A stretch of DNA of 64,000 bases from the NCBI RefSeq assembly GCF_030815415.1, contig NZ_JAUSWW010000001.1, positions 5,456,001 through 5,520,000 of the forward strand. The letters are read 5' to 3'. The DNA comes from Streptomyces canus. Lineage in GTDB: Bacteria; Actinomycetota; Actinomycetes; Streptomycetales; Streptomycetaceae. Below are positions 7,769-15,930 of this stretch, one piece after another. The first letter of the stretch is position 1; each line of letters starts with the position of its first letter. A model generated the notes under the pieces. That model was not told where the DNA came from. It worked only from the letters and a program-made list of their open reading frames with translations, and did no database searches. The position numbers and the translations under genes were made by a program.

Positions 7769-10106
7769 GCCGGCGCCTCCGGGCGTCTATGAGCATCTCC
7801 TGGACGTTGCGCAGCGGCTGGCCCTCCGCGTCGGTCGCGTGCCGCTCCCACTCACCGTCCGGGCCCAGGTGCCAGGAGGACGTGGCGTCGGACATGCCCG
7901 TCTCCAGGAGACGAGTGAGCGCCGCTCGGTGGGCCGGGTCGGTCACCCTGACCAGCGCCTCGATACGGCGGTCGAGGTTGCGGTGCATCATGTCGGCGCT
8001 GCCGATCCACACCTCGGGCTCACCGCCGTTGCCGAAACCGAAGACCCGGGAGTGCTCCAGGAAGCGGCCGAGGATCGAACGGACCCGGATGTTCTCCGAC
8101 AGACCCGTGACGCCGGGGCGGATCGCGCAGATGCCGCGCACCCACACGTCGACCGGCACGCCGGCCTGGGACGCGCGGTAGAGCGAGTCGATGAGCGCCT
8201 CGTCGACCATCGAGTTGACCTTGATGCGGATGAACGCCGGGCGCCCGGCCTTGTGGTGCTGGACTTCCTTGTTGACCCGCGAGATCAGGCCGTCCCGAAG
8301 GGACTTGGGGGCCACCAGGAGACGGCGGTAGGTCTCCCGGCGGGAGTAGCCCGAGAGACGGTTGAACAGGTCCGAGAGGTCCGCGCCGACCTGCGGGTCC
8401 GCCGTCAGCAGGCCCAGGTCCTCGTACAGGCGGGCCGTCTTGGGGTGGTAGTTGCCGGTGCCGACGTGGCTGTAGCGCCGTAGCGTCTCGCCCTCCTGGC
8501 GCACCACCAGCGACAGCTTGCAGTGGGTCTTCAGGCCCACCAGGCCGTAGACCACATGGCAGCCCGCCTCCTCCAGCTTGCGCGCCCACTTGATGTTGGC
8601 GTGCTCGTCGAAACGGGCCTTGATCTCGACCAGGACGAGGACCTGCTTGCCGGCCTCGGCGGCGTCGATGAGCGCGTCGACTATCGGGGAGTCGCCGGAG
8701 GTCCGGTACAGGGTCTGTTTGATGGCGAGGACGTCCGGGTCGTCGGCCGCCTGCTGGAGGAAGGCCTGCACGGACGTCGAGAAGCTGTCGTACGGGTGGT
8801 GCAGCAGCACGTCACGGGCGCGCAGGGCCGCGAAGATGTCGGGCGCGGACGCCGACTCGACCTCGGCCAGGTCGCGGTGGACGCCGGCGATGAACTTCTT
8901 GTACTTCAGCTCGGGCCGGTCGAGGGAGGCGATGCGGAAGAGACCGGTGAGGTCCAGGGGACCCGGCAGCGGGTACACCTCAGCCTCGGAGATCTTCAGC
9001 TCGCGCACCAGCAGGTCCAGGACCTCGCGGTCGATGGACTCCTCCACCTCCAGGCGCACCGGCGGCCCGAAGCGGCGCCGCATGAGCTCCTTCTCCAGGG
9101 CCTGGAGCAGGTTCTCGGCGTCGTCCTCCTCGACCTCCAGGTCCTCGTTCCTGGTCAGGCGGAAGGCGTGGTGCTCCAGCACCTCCATGCCCGGGAACAG
9201 CTCCTCCAGGTGCGCGGCGATGACGTCCTCGATGGGGACGTAGCGGCCGGGGGAGCTCTCCAGGAAGCGGGACAGCAGCGGCGGGACCTTGACGCGGGCG
9301 AAGTGGCGGTGGCCGGTGACGGGGTTGCGTACGACGACCGCGAGGTTCAGCGAGAGACCCGAGATGTACGGGAAGGGGTGCGCCGGGTCGACCGCCAGGG
9401 GGGTCAGGACCGGGAAGATCTGGTGCCGGAACAGGGTGAAGAGGCGGGCCTGCTCCTTCTCCTGGAGCTCGTTCCAGCGGACCAGGTGGATGCCCTCCTC
9501 CGCGAGTGCGGGGGCGACGTCCTCGTGGTAGCAGGCGGCGTGCCGGGCCATCAGCTCGCGGGAGCGGGCCCAGATCATCTCCAGCACCTCGCGCGGCTGG
9601 AGTCCCGAGGCGGAGCGGGTGGCGACGCCGGTGGCAATGCGGCGCTTCAGACCGGCCACCCGGACCATGAAGAACTCGTCCAGGTTGCTGGCGAAGATCG
9701 CGAGGAAGTTCGCCCGCTCGAGCAGGGGCGTGTTCGGGTCCTCGGCGAGTTCCAGAACGCGCTCGTTGAAGGCGAGCCAGCTGCGCTCCCGGTCGAGGAA
9801 ACGACCCTGCGGGAGATCCGGTCCATCGAAGGGCGACTCCTCGTACGCGTCGAGGTCGGCGTCGATGTCGGGTTCCAGGTCGGAGACCGCCGCCGCCACG
9901 GTGTGCGGGCGGTGCGCGGCTATGGAGCCCACGGAGGGCTGCGCGTGCTGGACCTGTGCTGCCTGGATGTTGGGCTGGCTCATGGACCCATTGTTCCGCG
10001 CCATGGGCGAGACAGGCGCGTCGGAGAGCGCGGGCGGGAGCGCGGCGACTCCGTTCCGCGCGGGTCCCTCGGGGGGCGGCGAAGGCTCGGGCACGGCGGG
10101 CTTCAT
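7749..10106 (-). CDS. ppk: Polyphosphate kinase PPK1
   Basis: 785 aa from the ATG at 10106; ATG 9983 (MSQPN, 744 aa) is an equally reasonable start and the first 70 residues are low-complexity Pro/Ala. It transfers the gamma-phosphate of ATP reversibly to long-chain polyphosphate. Domain order is as in PPK1: N-domain with LDRERSWLAFNERVLELA, a head domain, then two catalytic C domains containing the phosphohistidine region YSHVGTGNYHPKTARLY and SADMMHRNLDRRIE. It heads the ppk-CHAD-nudix transcript and lies back to back with phosphate uptake genes. In S. lividans the corresponding gene affects antibiotic production. Confidence 0.95.
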   Translation of the reverse strand: MKPAVPEPSPPPEGPARNGVAALPPALSDAPVSPMARNNGSMSQPNIQAAQVQHAQPSVGSIAAHRPHTVAAAVSDLEPDIDADLDAYEESPFDGPDLPQGRFLDRERSWLAFNERVLELAEDPNTPLLERANFLAIFASNLDEFFMVRVAGLKRRIATGVATRSASGLQPREVLEMIWARSRELMARHAACYHEDVAPALAEEGIHLVRWNELQEKEQARLFTLFRHQIFPVLTPLAVDPAHPFPYISGLSLNLAVVVRNPVTGHRHFARVKVPPLLSRFLESSPGRYVPIEDVIAAHLEELFPGMEVLEHHAFRLTRNEDLEVEEDDAENLLQALEKELMRRRFGPPVRLEVEESIDREVLDLLVRELKISEAEVYPLPGPLDLTGLFRIASLDRPELKYKKFIAGVHRDLAEVESASAPDIFAALRARDVLLHHPYDSFSTSVQAFLQQAADDPDVLAIKQTLYRTSGDSPIVDALIDAAEAGKQVLVLVEIKARFDEHANIKWARKLEEAGCHVVYGLVGLKTHCKLSLVVRQEGETLRRYSHVGTGNYHPKTARLYEDLGLLTADPQVGADLSDLFNRLSGYSRRETYRRLLVAPKSLRDGLISRVNKEVQHHKAGRPAFIRIKVNSMVDEALIDSLYRASQAGVPVDVWVRGICAIRPGVTGLSENIRVRSILGRFLEHSRVFGFGNGGEPEVWIGSADMMHRNLDRRIEALVRVTDPAHRAALTRLLETGMSDATSSWHLGPDGEWERHATDAEGQPLRNVQEMLIDARRRRRGTATP

Positions 10107-10257
10107 TCGCCGAGCCTCGCAAGTCTGTCTGAACCATTGGTTACGGAGACATGGCGTGCGGGACACCGGGGGGCGGATCCCGGGCATCCGCGCGCCCCGG
10201 CACATGTCCGGACCGTACGTCCCCCACCCCCGTGGGAGGACGTGCGGTCCGGAGGTC

Positions 10258-11130
10258 CTAGGCCGTGCGGCGGCGCAGCAGCACGAAGGCGGCGGTGGTC
10301 GCGGCGGCGGCGATGGCGAGGAGGAGGCCGGTCTCGACGTACTGGAGGGGCCAGAAGTGGGACCGGGGGTGGTACCTCAGAACCGTCTCGTTCGCCGACC
10401 AGTCGACCTGGTAGTACGAGCGCGGCGGCTCGAAGGCGCCGCGACGGGTGAGCGTGGGCCACAGATCCTCGCGGAAGAGGTCCACCAGGTTGTAGAGGAC
10501 CAGACAGGTCGCGAAGGCCACCCCCACCCCGGCCAGGGCGCGCCCGGTCAGCAGACCGGCGAGGGCGCCGAGGGCGAGGCCCGCGAGGGCGTACGCGACG
10601 GCGGCCGGGCCGGTGGCGATGAACACGTCGGGGTAGTACCAGTCGCCGACGATGTTCGGGTCGCCGTCGCCGCGCGCCCAGCGGTTCAGTACGGCGATCG
10701 CGCCGGTGCCGGCGGCGAGCAGGACCGCCGGGACGGTGAGCTTGGCGGCCAGCCAGCGGGCCGGTGACACGCCCTGGGTCCAGGCCAGCAGGGCGGTGCG
10801 GTTCTCCAGTTCCCGGCCGATGACGGCGCCGGCCCAGCCGGCCGCGGGGAACATGACGAGCGCCAGCGCGCCGGTGACCAGGGCGATCCCGTCCCTGTAC
10901 GTCGCGTCGGCGGTGATCGCCTCGACGGCCGAGCACAGCGGCAGGCCGCTCTGCTGCGGTACGGCACAGGCGCCGACGCCTTCGCGGGCCTCGTCCGCGA
11001 GGGAGTGCAGCCAGACCAGGTAGACCGCCGCGGCCGCCAGTGCCGTGAGCCAGAGGACCAGTGCGGCGCGGTGCGGGCGCAGCACACCGCGGACGGCGGG
11101 CGCCGCCGTGGGAACGGAGAGCGCGCTCAT
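10258..11130 (-). CDS. ABC transporter permease, paralogue 4 of a tandem set
   Basis: 290 aa with about six hydrophobic segments. The start ATG at 11130 overlaps the stop of the preceding permease (ATGA). It shares with its three upstream neighbours the loop GRELE(N/S)xTALLAWTQGVSPxRWLAAKLTVPA, here near residue 95, and a periplasmic segment ending in YHPRSHFWPLQ before the final helix. It is the last gene of the GntR-ATPase-permease operon. The family resembles the ABC-2-like permeases driven by YtrB-type ATPases. The substrate is unknown; cell-envelope stress or antibiotic export is the usual guess for this arrangement. Confidence 0.85.
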   Translation of the reverse strand: MSALSVPTAAPAVRGVLRPHRAALVLWLTALAAAAVYLVWLHSLADEAREGVGACAVPQQSGLPLCSAVEAITADATYRDGIALVTGALALVMFPAAGWAGAVIGRELENRTALLAWTQGVSPARWLAAKLTVPAVLLAAGTGAIAVLNRWARGDGDPNIVGDWYYPDVFIATGPAAVAYALAGLALGALAGLLTGRALAGVGVAFATCLVLYNLVDLFREDLWPTLTRRGAFEPPRSYYQVDWSANETVLRYHPRSHFWPLQYVETGLLLAIAAAATTAAFVLLRRRTA

Positions 11131-12086
11131 GCCGCCGCCCTCGTTCCCCTGCGCAGCAGCCAGAACGCCGTACCCACCGCGGCCGCCGCGACCGCGAGGA
11201 CGATGCCGGTCCCGATGAGCTGGAGGGGCCAGAAGTCGGAGGCGGGGTGGTAGTCGAGGTAGTAGCCGGTCACGCCGTGGTCGGTGAAGCACTTCATGCT
11301 GTCGCCGCAGTCCGGGATCGGGATCCGTTCGCCGGTGGCGGTCAGGGCCCCCTGGTCGCCCCACAGGACGTTCTGCGGGGTCCCGGGGCCCGACCGCAGA
11401 CCGTTGAGGGCGGTCTGCCAGGGCCACAGGCGGGGGGTGACGGTGTCGGCGGCGTACTCCACGAGCACGGTGACCGCGAGGCCCACGGCGAGGGCCGGCA
11501 GGGCGCGGCGCAGGAGCAGGCCCGCGAGGGTGCCGACGGCCAGGGCGAGGAGGGGCAGGGCAAGGGCCAGGGTGCCGTTCGCGGTGAACGTGTTGTCGTC
11601 GTACCAGGCCCAGTCCAGCGGGAACTCGTTCGCGCTGTAGACCATGCGGTGCAGCAGGACCAGTACGGTCGTGCCAGCGGTGAGCAGGGCCGCGGGGACG
11701 GTGAGCTTGGCGGCCAGCCAGCGGGTCGGGGTCACGCCCTGGGTCCACGCCAGCCGCGCGGTGCCGGACTCCAGTTCGCGGCCGACGACGGCACCGGCCC
11801 AGGCGGCGACGGCATAGGGCAGGTAGACGATGGTCCACCTGGCGAGCATGACGGTCCGGTAGTAGCCGTTGAGCGTGGTGTCCCACATGCAGTCGTCGCC
11901 GACGGGGCAGTTGCGCCGCCACGCGGTCTCGGCGGACTCCGCGCCGGGGCCGTACGCCCACAGCAGGGCCAGCGCGGCGGCGACGGCCACGAGCCCCCAG
12001 ACGATCAGGGCGGCGCGGTGCAGGCGCAGCACCGTGCGGCCGGTGGCCGGGGGACGCGGTGGGGCCGCGGCGACGGATGCGGTCAT
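11127..12086 (-). CDS. ABC transporter permease, paralogue 3 of a tandem set
   Basis: 319 aa, about six membrane segments. It carries the set's shared loop VVGRELESGTARLAWTQGVT near residue 98 and the terminal motif DYHPASDFWPLQ. An insert of about 40 residues with paired cysteines (PDCGDSMKCF) lies before the last helix and is absent from the 290 aa copy. ATGA overlaps link it to both neighbours. No ATP-binding motifs are present; the single ATPase gene upstream must serve all four permeases. Confidence 0.85.
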   Translation of the reverse strand: MTASVAAAPPRPPATGRTVLRLHRAALIVWGLVAVAAALALLWAYGPGAESAETAWRRNCPVGDDCMWDTTLNGYYRTVMLARWTIVYLPYAVAAWAGAVVGRELESGTARLAWTQGVTPTRWLAAKLTVPAALLTAGTTVLVLLHRMVYSANEFPLDWAWYDDNTFTANGTLALALPLLALAVGTLAGLLLRRALPALAVGLAVTVLVEYAADTVTPRLWPWQTALNGLRSGPGTPQNVLWGDQGALTATGERIPIPDCGDSMKCFTDHGVTGYYLDYHPASDFWPLQLIGTGIVLAVAAAAVGTAFWLLRRGTRAAA

Positions 12087-12919
12087 GCGAGGGACTCCTG
12101 GCGGGGCGTGCGAGCGGGGTGGGTGCGGTGGCGGAGCAGGAGGAACGCGGCGAAGGTGGCCAGGGCCGCGACGGCGAGGACGATGCCGGTCTCGACGAGG
12201 TGCAGCGGCCAGAAATGGGACTGCGGGTGGTAGGTGCCGTCGCCCAGCTGCCATACGGTGGCGGGCAGTTCGCGGCCGTCGCCGTCGACCGTGGGCCAGT
12301 ACTCCGGGCGGTACTTCTCCACGTACCGGTTGAGCACGATCACCGCGGCGACCGCGATGGCCGTCGCGGGCAGTGAGCGGCGTACGACGAGCGCGGTGAG
12401 CGCGCCGACGGCGAGGGCGCACAGGCCGTAGGCCACGACGAGCGGGCCGCGGGCGGCGAACACGTCGGCGAAGCCCCAGTTGTCGCCCATCAGGTCGCGG
12501 TGGGCCGACCAGGCCCAGCGGAAGACGGGGACGAAGAGCGCGCCGCCGGCGATCAGGGCCAGGGCCGGCACCGTGAGCTTGGCGGCCAGCCAGCGCATCG
12601 GCGAGACGTCCTGCGTCCACGCCAGCCGCGCGGTGCCGGACTCCAGTTCACGTCCGATCAGCGCGCCGGCCGACCAGGCGGCGACGGCCCAGAAGCCGTA
12701 GTACATGAAGGTGCTGGTCCAGCCCATCGGGCCGCTGTAGTCGCGCGAGGGCCAGAAGCCGCAGTAGCCCGCGGGGGTGTCCCGGCAGGCGTCCAGGGCC
12801 GCCTGTACGTCGTCGGCGGTGACCTCGGTCAGCCACACCAGCCAGGCCACCGAGCCCAGCACGAACACGGTCCACACGATCAGTGCCGTGCGGTGCAGCC
12901 GCAGCACGCCCCGGATCAT
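12083..12919 (-). CDS. ABC transporter permease, paralogue 2 of a tandem set
   Basis: 278 aa, the shortest of the four. The first helix follows MIRGVLRLHRTALIVWT, a start shared in pattern with the other copies (VLRLHRxALxVW). The common loop LIGRELESGTARLAWTQDVS is near residue 88 and the end motif is TYHPQSHFWPLH. Cysteines at DACRDTPAGYCGF replace the Cys pair found elsewhere in the set. It overlaps both neighbours by 4 bp. Confidence 0.85.
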   Translation of the reverse strand: MIRGVLRLHRTALIVWTVFVLGSVAWLVWLTEVTADDVQAALDACRDTPAGYCGFWPSRDYSGPMGWTSTFMYYGFWAVAAWSAGALIGRELESGTARLAWTQDVSPMRWLAAKLTVPALALIAGGALFVPVFRWAWSAHRDLMGDNWGFADVFAARGPLVVAYGLCALAVGALTALVVRRSLPATAIAVAAVIVLNRYVEKYRPEYWPTVDGDGRELPATVWQLGDGTYHPQSHFWPLHLVETGIVLAVAALATFAAFLLLRHRTHPARTPRQESLA

Positions 12920-13887
12920 GACAGACCTCTCGTGCGTACGGCGGTCACGCGGAACGCGGCCAGCGCGAGCAGGGCGGCGACGGCGAGCACGATCGCGGAG
13001 GCGGTCAGCTGCAGGGGCCAGTAGTGGGAGAGCGGGTGGTAGTCGTGGTACCAGCTGACGGCGCCGAGACGGTCGTAGAGCCGCTCGCACTGCGGGTTGA
13101 TCGTGCTGCCGCAGAACGGGTCCGGAAGGCGCTCGCCGTCGGCGGTGAGCAGGCCCGTCGACACGTCCACGCCGTTGCCCACGGGCAGGTCGCTCTCCAG
13201 GCTCGACACGCCGGTCACCGGCGTCCACAGGTGTGGCAGTGCCTGGTGGACACCGGCCCACAGCGCGCCCACGGCGACGACGGCGGCGCCCAGTGCGGCC
13301 AGCGAGCGGCGCAGCAGCACGCCCGCGAAGGCGCCGGCGAACAGGCCGGCCAGGGCGAGGGCCACGGTGATCGGGCCGCCGGCGTAGAAGGTGGGCGGGT
13401 CGTACCAGGACTTGGCGCTGCCGATCCGGCCCTCGGACGCCCACCACATCCCGTGGTGCAGCAGCACCAGGAGGCCGGTGCCGGCGGTGACCAGGGCGGC
13501 CGGGAGGGTGAGCTTCGAGAGCAGCCACCGGGTCGGGGTCAGCCCCTGGGTCCACGCCAGCTGCGCGGTGCGCTGCTCCAGTTCACGGCCGATGAGGGCG
13601 GCTCCCGTCCAGGCGGCGACGAGGAAGGGGACGGCCAGGACCGCCATGGTCGCGTAGTCGTAGATGTGCTTGTAGCGCAGGATCGCGGCCTGGTCGTACA
13701 GACAGGGACCGGTCGGCGCGCAGGCGTAGTGCTGCTGCCAGGCCTCGGCGGAGGCGTCGGCCAGCGGACCCCACAGGCACATCAGCGCGCTGCCGAGTCC
13801 GAGGAGGACGACGGTCCAGACGAAGAGGGCCGGTCGGTGCAGTCGTATCAGCCAACGGTTCAGGTGGGGCGCGGTGAGGGCGCTCAC
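12916..13887 (-). CDS. ABC transporter permease, paralogue 1 of a tandem set
   Basis: 323 aa. It starts MSALTAPHLNRWLIRLHRPA and runs through about six membrane segments. The conserved loop LIGRELEQRTAQLAWTQGLT is near residue 102 and the end motif is DYHPLSHYWPLQ. The insert before the last helix has the Cys pair DPFCGSTINPQC. It is the first permease gene after the ATPase and overlaps it by 4 bp. The four permeases are clearly related by tandem duplication followed by divergence. Confidence 0.85.
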   Translation of the reverse strand: MSALTAPHLNRWLIRLHRPALFVWTVVLLGLGSALMCLWGPLADASAEAWQQHYACAPTGPCLYDQAAILRYKHIYDYATMAVLAVPFLVAAWTGAALIGRELEQRTAQLAWTQGLTPTRWLLSKLTLPAALVTAGTGLLVLLHHGMWWASEGRIGSAKSWYDPPTFYAGGPITVALALAGLFAGAFAGVLLRRSLAALGAAVVAVGALWAGVHQALPHLWTPVTGVSSLESDLPVGNGVDVSTGLLTADGERLPDPFCGSTINPQCERLYDRLGAVSWYHDYHPLSHYWPLQLTASAIVLAVAALLALAAFRVTAVRTRGLS

Positions 13888-14783
13888 GCGGAGACCTCCT
13901 CGGCTCCCGACAGGGCCGTCTTTCCGGCTGGCTCGGGATTGCGCAGGTAGGACAGGACCAGCTCCTCCAGGGAGGGCGCGCTGGTGTGCCAGTCGGCGGG
14001 GAGCGGGGCGGCCGGGCGGATCAGGGCGGACAGCTGGCGGCCCGTGGTGCGGGACTCGACGACCGTGTGCGGGTCGAGGACGGTGTCCGCGGATGCCGAC
14101 ACGCGCGTGTGCGTCTCCAGCAGCTCGTCGATCTCCCCGGCGAGGCGGACCCGGCCGCCGCCGATCAGCAGCAGGTGGTCGCAGGAGTCCTCCAGCTCGG
14201 CGACGACGTGCGAGGACATGACGATCGTGGTGCCGTGCTGGGCCGCCTGGGACATCAGGACGCCCATCAGCTCGTGCCGGGCCAGCGGGTCGAGGTCGGC
14301 CATCGGCTCGTCCAGGAGCAGCAGTTCGGGCTTCTTGCCGAGCGCGAGGGCGAGCGCGACCCGGGTGCGCTGGCCGCCGGACAGGGCGCGGATACGGGCC
14401 TTGGGGTCGAGCTCGCCACCGGCCACGATCCGCTCGGCGGCACGCGCGTCCCAGTGGCCGGGGTTGAGGTCGGCGCCCATGAGGAGCGTCTCGGCGACGC
14501 TGAGCTGGGGATAGAGCGGCTTGTCCTGGGCGACGAAGCCCACGCGTGCGCGTGCCGCGCCGACGGGCCCGCCGAGGACCGAGAGGCTGCCCTCGCTCGG
14601 GGCCATGAGGCCGGCGGCGAGGGCGAGCAGGGTGGACTTGCCCGCGCCGTTGGGGCCGACGACGGCGCAGACGCGGCCGGTGGGGAGCGCGAAGGTGCAG
14701 TCACGCAGGGCCCATCCGGCGGACCGCCGCAGCCGGCCGAAGCGCTTGCCCAGCGCGGCTGCCTCGAGGGCGGTGTCGGTCAT
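13884..14783 (-). CDS. ABC transporter ATP-binding protein (YtrB-like)
   Basis: 299 aa. Walker A VGPNGAGKST is near residue 41, the ABC signature ALSGGQRTRVALALAL near residue 134, Walker B LLLLDEPMADLDPLA near residue 158, and the H-loop IVMSSHVVAEL follows. The start at ATG 14783 overlaps the stop of the GntR gene by 4 bp. As the only ATPase of the operon it presumably energises one or more of the four downstream permeases. The adjacent GntR regulator of YtrA type is the usual partner of such ATPases. Confidence 0.92.
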   Translation of the reverse strand: MTDTALEAAALGKRFGRLRRSAGWALRDCTFALPTGRVCAVVGPNGAGKSTLLALAAGLMAPSEGSLSVLGGPVGAARARVGFVAQDKPLYPQLSVAETLLMGADLNPGHWDARAAERIVAGGELDPKARIRALSGGQRTRVALALALGKKPELLLLDEPMADLDPLARHELMGVLMSQAAQHGTTIVMSSHVVAELEDSCDHLLLIGGGRVRLAGEIDELLETHTRVSASADTVLDPHTVVESRTTGRQLSALIRPAAPLPADWHTSAPSLEELVLSYLRNPEPAGKTALSGAEEVSA

Positions 14784-15196
14784 GAGGGGGCTCCCTGGCT
14801 GTGCTGGTCCTGGCCGTTTCTGTCCAGGAAATGCTTGTCGAGTACGGCGGTGAAGAGCGCGGCCACGTCGTCCCGGTCGAGGCCGGCCGCGCGGGCCCGC
14901 TGGGTCCATCCGTCGAGCTCGGAGTGGAGGGGCGAGTCGGCGGTGGCCGCGCCGAGGCCGCGGCGCACGAAGGTGCCGAGGCCGCGCCGGGCCTCGACCA
15001 GTCCCTCGCGTTCCAGTTCGCGGTAGGCCTTCAGGACCGTATTGGGGTTGATGGCGGTGGCCTCCACTACCTCGCGCGCCGTCGGGAGCTTGTCGCCCGG
15101 TTCCAGGTGGCCCAGCCGGAGGGCCTGCTTGGTCTGCTGGACGATCTGGACGTACGTGGCGACCCCGGAGTGCCGGTCGATGCGGTACTCGACCAC
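14780..15196 (-). CDS. GntR-family transcriptional regulator, YtrA subfamily
   Basis: 138 aa, starting at GTG 15196. The winged helix is at residues about 12-75 (GDKLPTAREVVEATAINPNTVLKAYRELE), followed by a short C-terminal dimerisation tail of about 50 residues, the hallmark of the YtrA subfamily, which usually represses its own ABC operon. A 40-bp near-perfect palindrome ends 4 bp before the start codon and is the obvious operator. First gene of a six-gene coupled operon running to 10258. Confidence 0.92.
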   Translation of the reverse strand: MVEYRIDRHSGVATYVQIVQQTKQALRLGHLEPGDKLPTAREVVEATAINPNTVLKAYRELEREGLVEARRGLGTFVRRGLGAATADSPLHSELDGWTQRARAAGLDRDDVAALFTAVLDKHFLDRNGQDQHSQGAPS

Positions 15197-15200
15197 CCGT

Positions 15201-15240
15201 GCACCACCCTTTCACTAATTGAGTAGTGAAAGGGTGGTGC
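15201..15240. promoter_or_regulatory. GntR operator, 17-bp perfect inverted repeat
   Basis: Arms 15201-15217 and 15224-15240 are perfect reverse complements, with spacer attgag. The palindrome ends only 4 bp from the GTG of the YtrA-like gene. Bound regulator would block the promoter, and if transcribed the arm next to the start would pair with its mate and bury the ribosome-binding bases. Confidence 0.88.
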
Positions 15241-15307
15241 ACGGTGGGTCAGAAAGTCAAGAGCGATCCTGTGAACCGATCGGCGGGGCTCGTGCGATGA
15301 GGGTGAT

Positions 15308-15856
15308 GTGAGCGAGACGAGAAGCGACGGGGAGCTGCTGCGGGCCGCGGCGGACGGGGACCGGCGCGCCTTCGAGGAGCTGTACCGGCGGTTCGCGCCC
15401 TGGCTGACAGCCAGGCTGCGGGGCCGGTGCGCCGACGCCGGGGTCGTCGACGACGTGGTGCAGGAGACGTTCCTCGCGATCTGGCGGGGCAAGGCCCGCT
15501 ATCGCGAGGACGGAGTCGCCGGGGACCCGGCCGGGTGGCTGTGGCGCATCGGTTCGCGGCGGCTCGTCGACGCGCTGCGCGGCGACGGGGCGCGGGGCAG
15601 GCTGCGGCAGGCCCTGGCCAGGCTGCGCCACCGGGACGAGGCGTCCGCGGAGGAACGCGTGCTCGCGGGGGTTGAGCACGGAGACCTCGCGGGCGCCCTG
15701 GTCCGGCTCTCACCCGAGCTCCGGGCGGTCCTCCAGGCGACGGTCATCGACGGGCTGACCACCCGCGAGGCGGCCGTCGTCCTGGGGATCCCGCCGGGCA
15801 CGGTCAAGACGCGGGCGATGCGGGCCCGTAAGCAACTGCGGGAGGCACTGGCATGA
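15308..15856 (+). CDS. ECF RNA polymerase sigma factor
   Basis: 182 aa. Region 2 is at residues about 20-85 (RAFEELYRRFAPWLTARL, then VVDDVVQETFLAIWRG, the promoter-melting segment) and region 4 at about 125-178 (LSPELRAVLQATVIDGLTTR and GTVKTRAMRARKQL, the -35 helix-turn-helix). The GTG at 15308 diverges from the GntR operon across 67 bp after the palindrome. It is followed by a coupled micro-ORF and then a zinc-finger anti-sigma gene, the normal partner that would hold it inactive at the membrane. Confidence 0.93.
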   Translation: MSETRSDGELLRAAADGDRRAFEELYRRFAPWLTARLRGRCADAGVVDDVVQETFLAIWRGKARYREDGVAGDPAGWLWRIGSRRLVDALRGDGARGRLRQALARLRHRDEASAEERVLAGVEHGDLAGALVRLSPELRAVLQATVIDGLTTREAAVVLGIPPGTVKTRAMRARKQLREALA

Positions 15857-15930
15857 GCAGGCACGTAAGCGAACAGGGCCTGCGGGGCCGGGAGCACGGC
15901 CGGGAGCACGGACAGGAGGTGGCCGCATGA
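15853..15930 (+). CDS. 25-aa micro-ORF coupled between sigma and anti-sigma genes
   Basis: ATG 15853 overlaps the sigma stop (ATGA), and its own TGA at 15928-15930 overlaps the anti-sigma start ATG 15927 (ATGA). The product starts MSRHVSEQGLRGREHG and contains a repeated GREHG element (REHGREHG); it is rich in Arg, His, Glu and Gly and has no hydrophobic segment. Without this ORF ribosomes would have to cross a 70-bp gap to reach the anti-sigma start; with it the whole operon is coupled end to end. It may act only as a translational relay, or be a real small protein. Confidence 0.55.
   Translation: MSRHVSEQGLRGREHGREHGQEVAA

Noticed and set aside
10107..10140. PHO box upstream of ppk
   Set aside because: Only one GTTCAGACAG-like unit is visible and no adjacent second 11-nt unit, so I do not annotate it.
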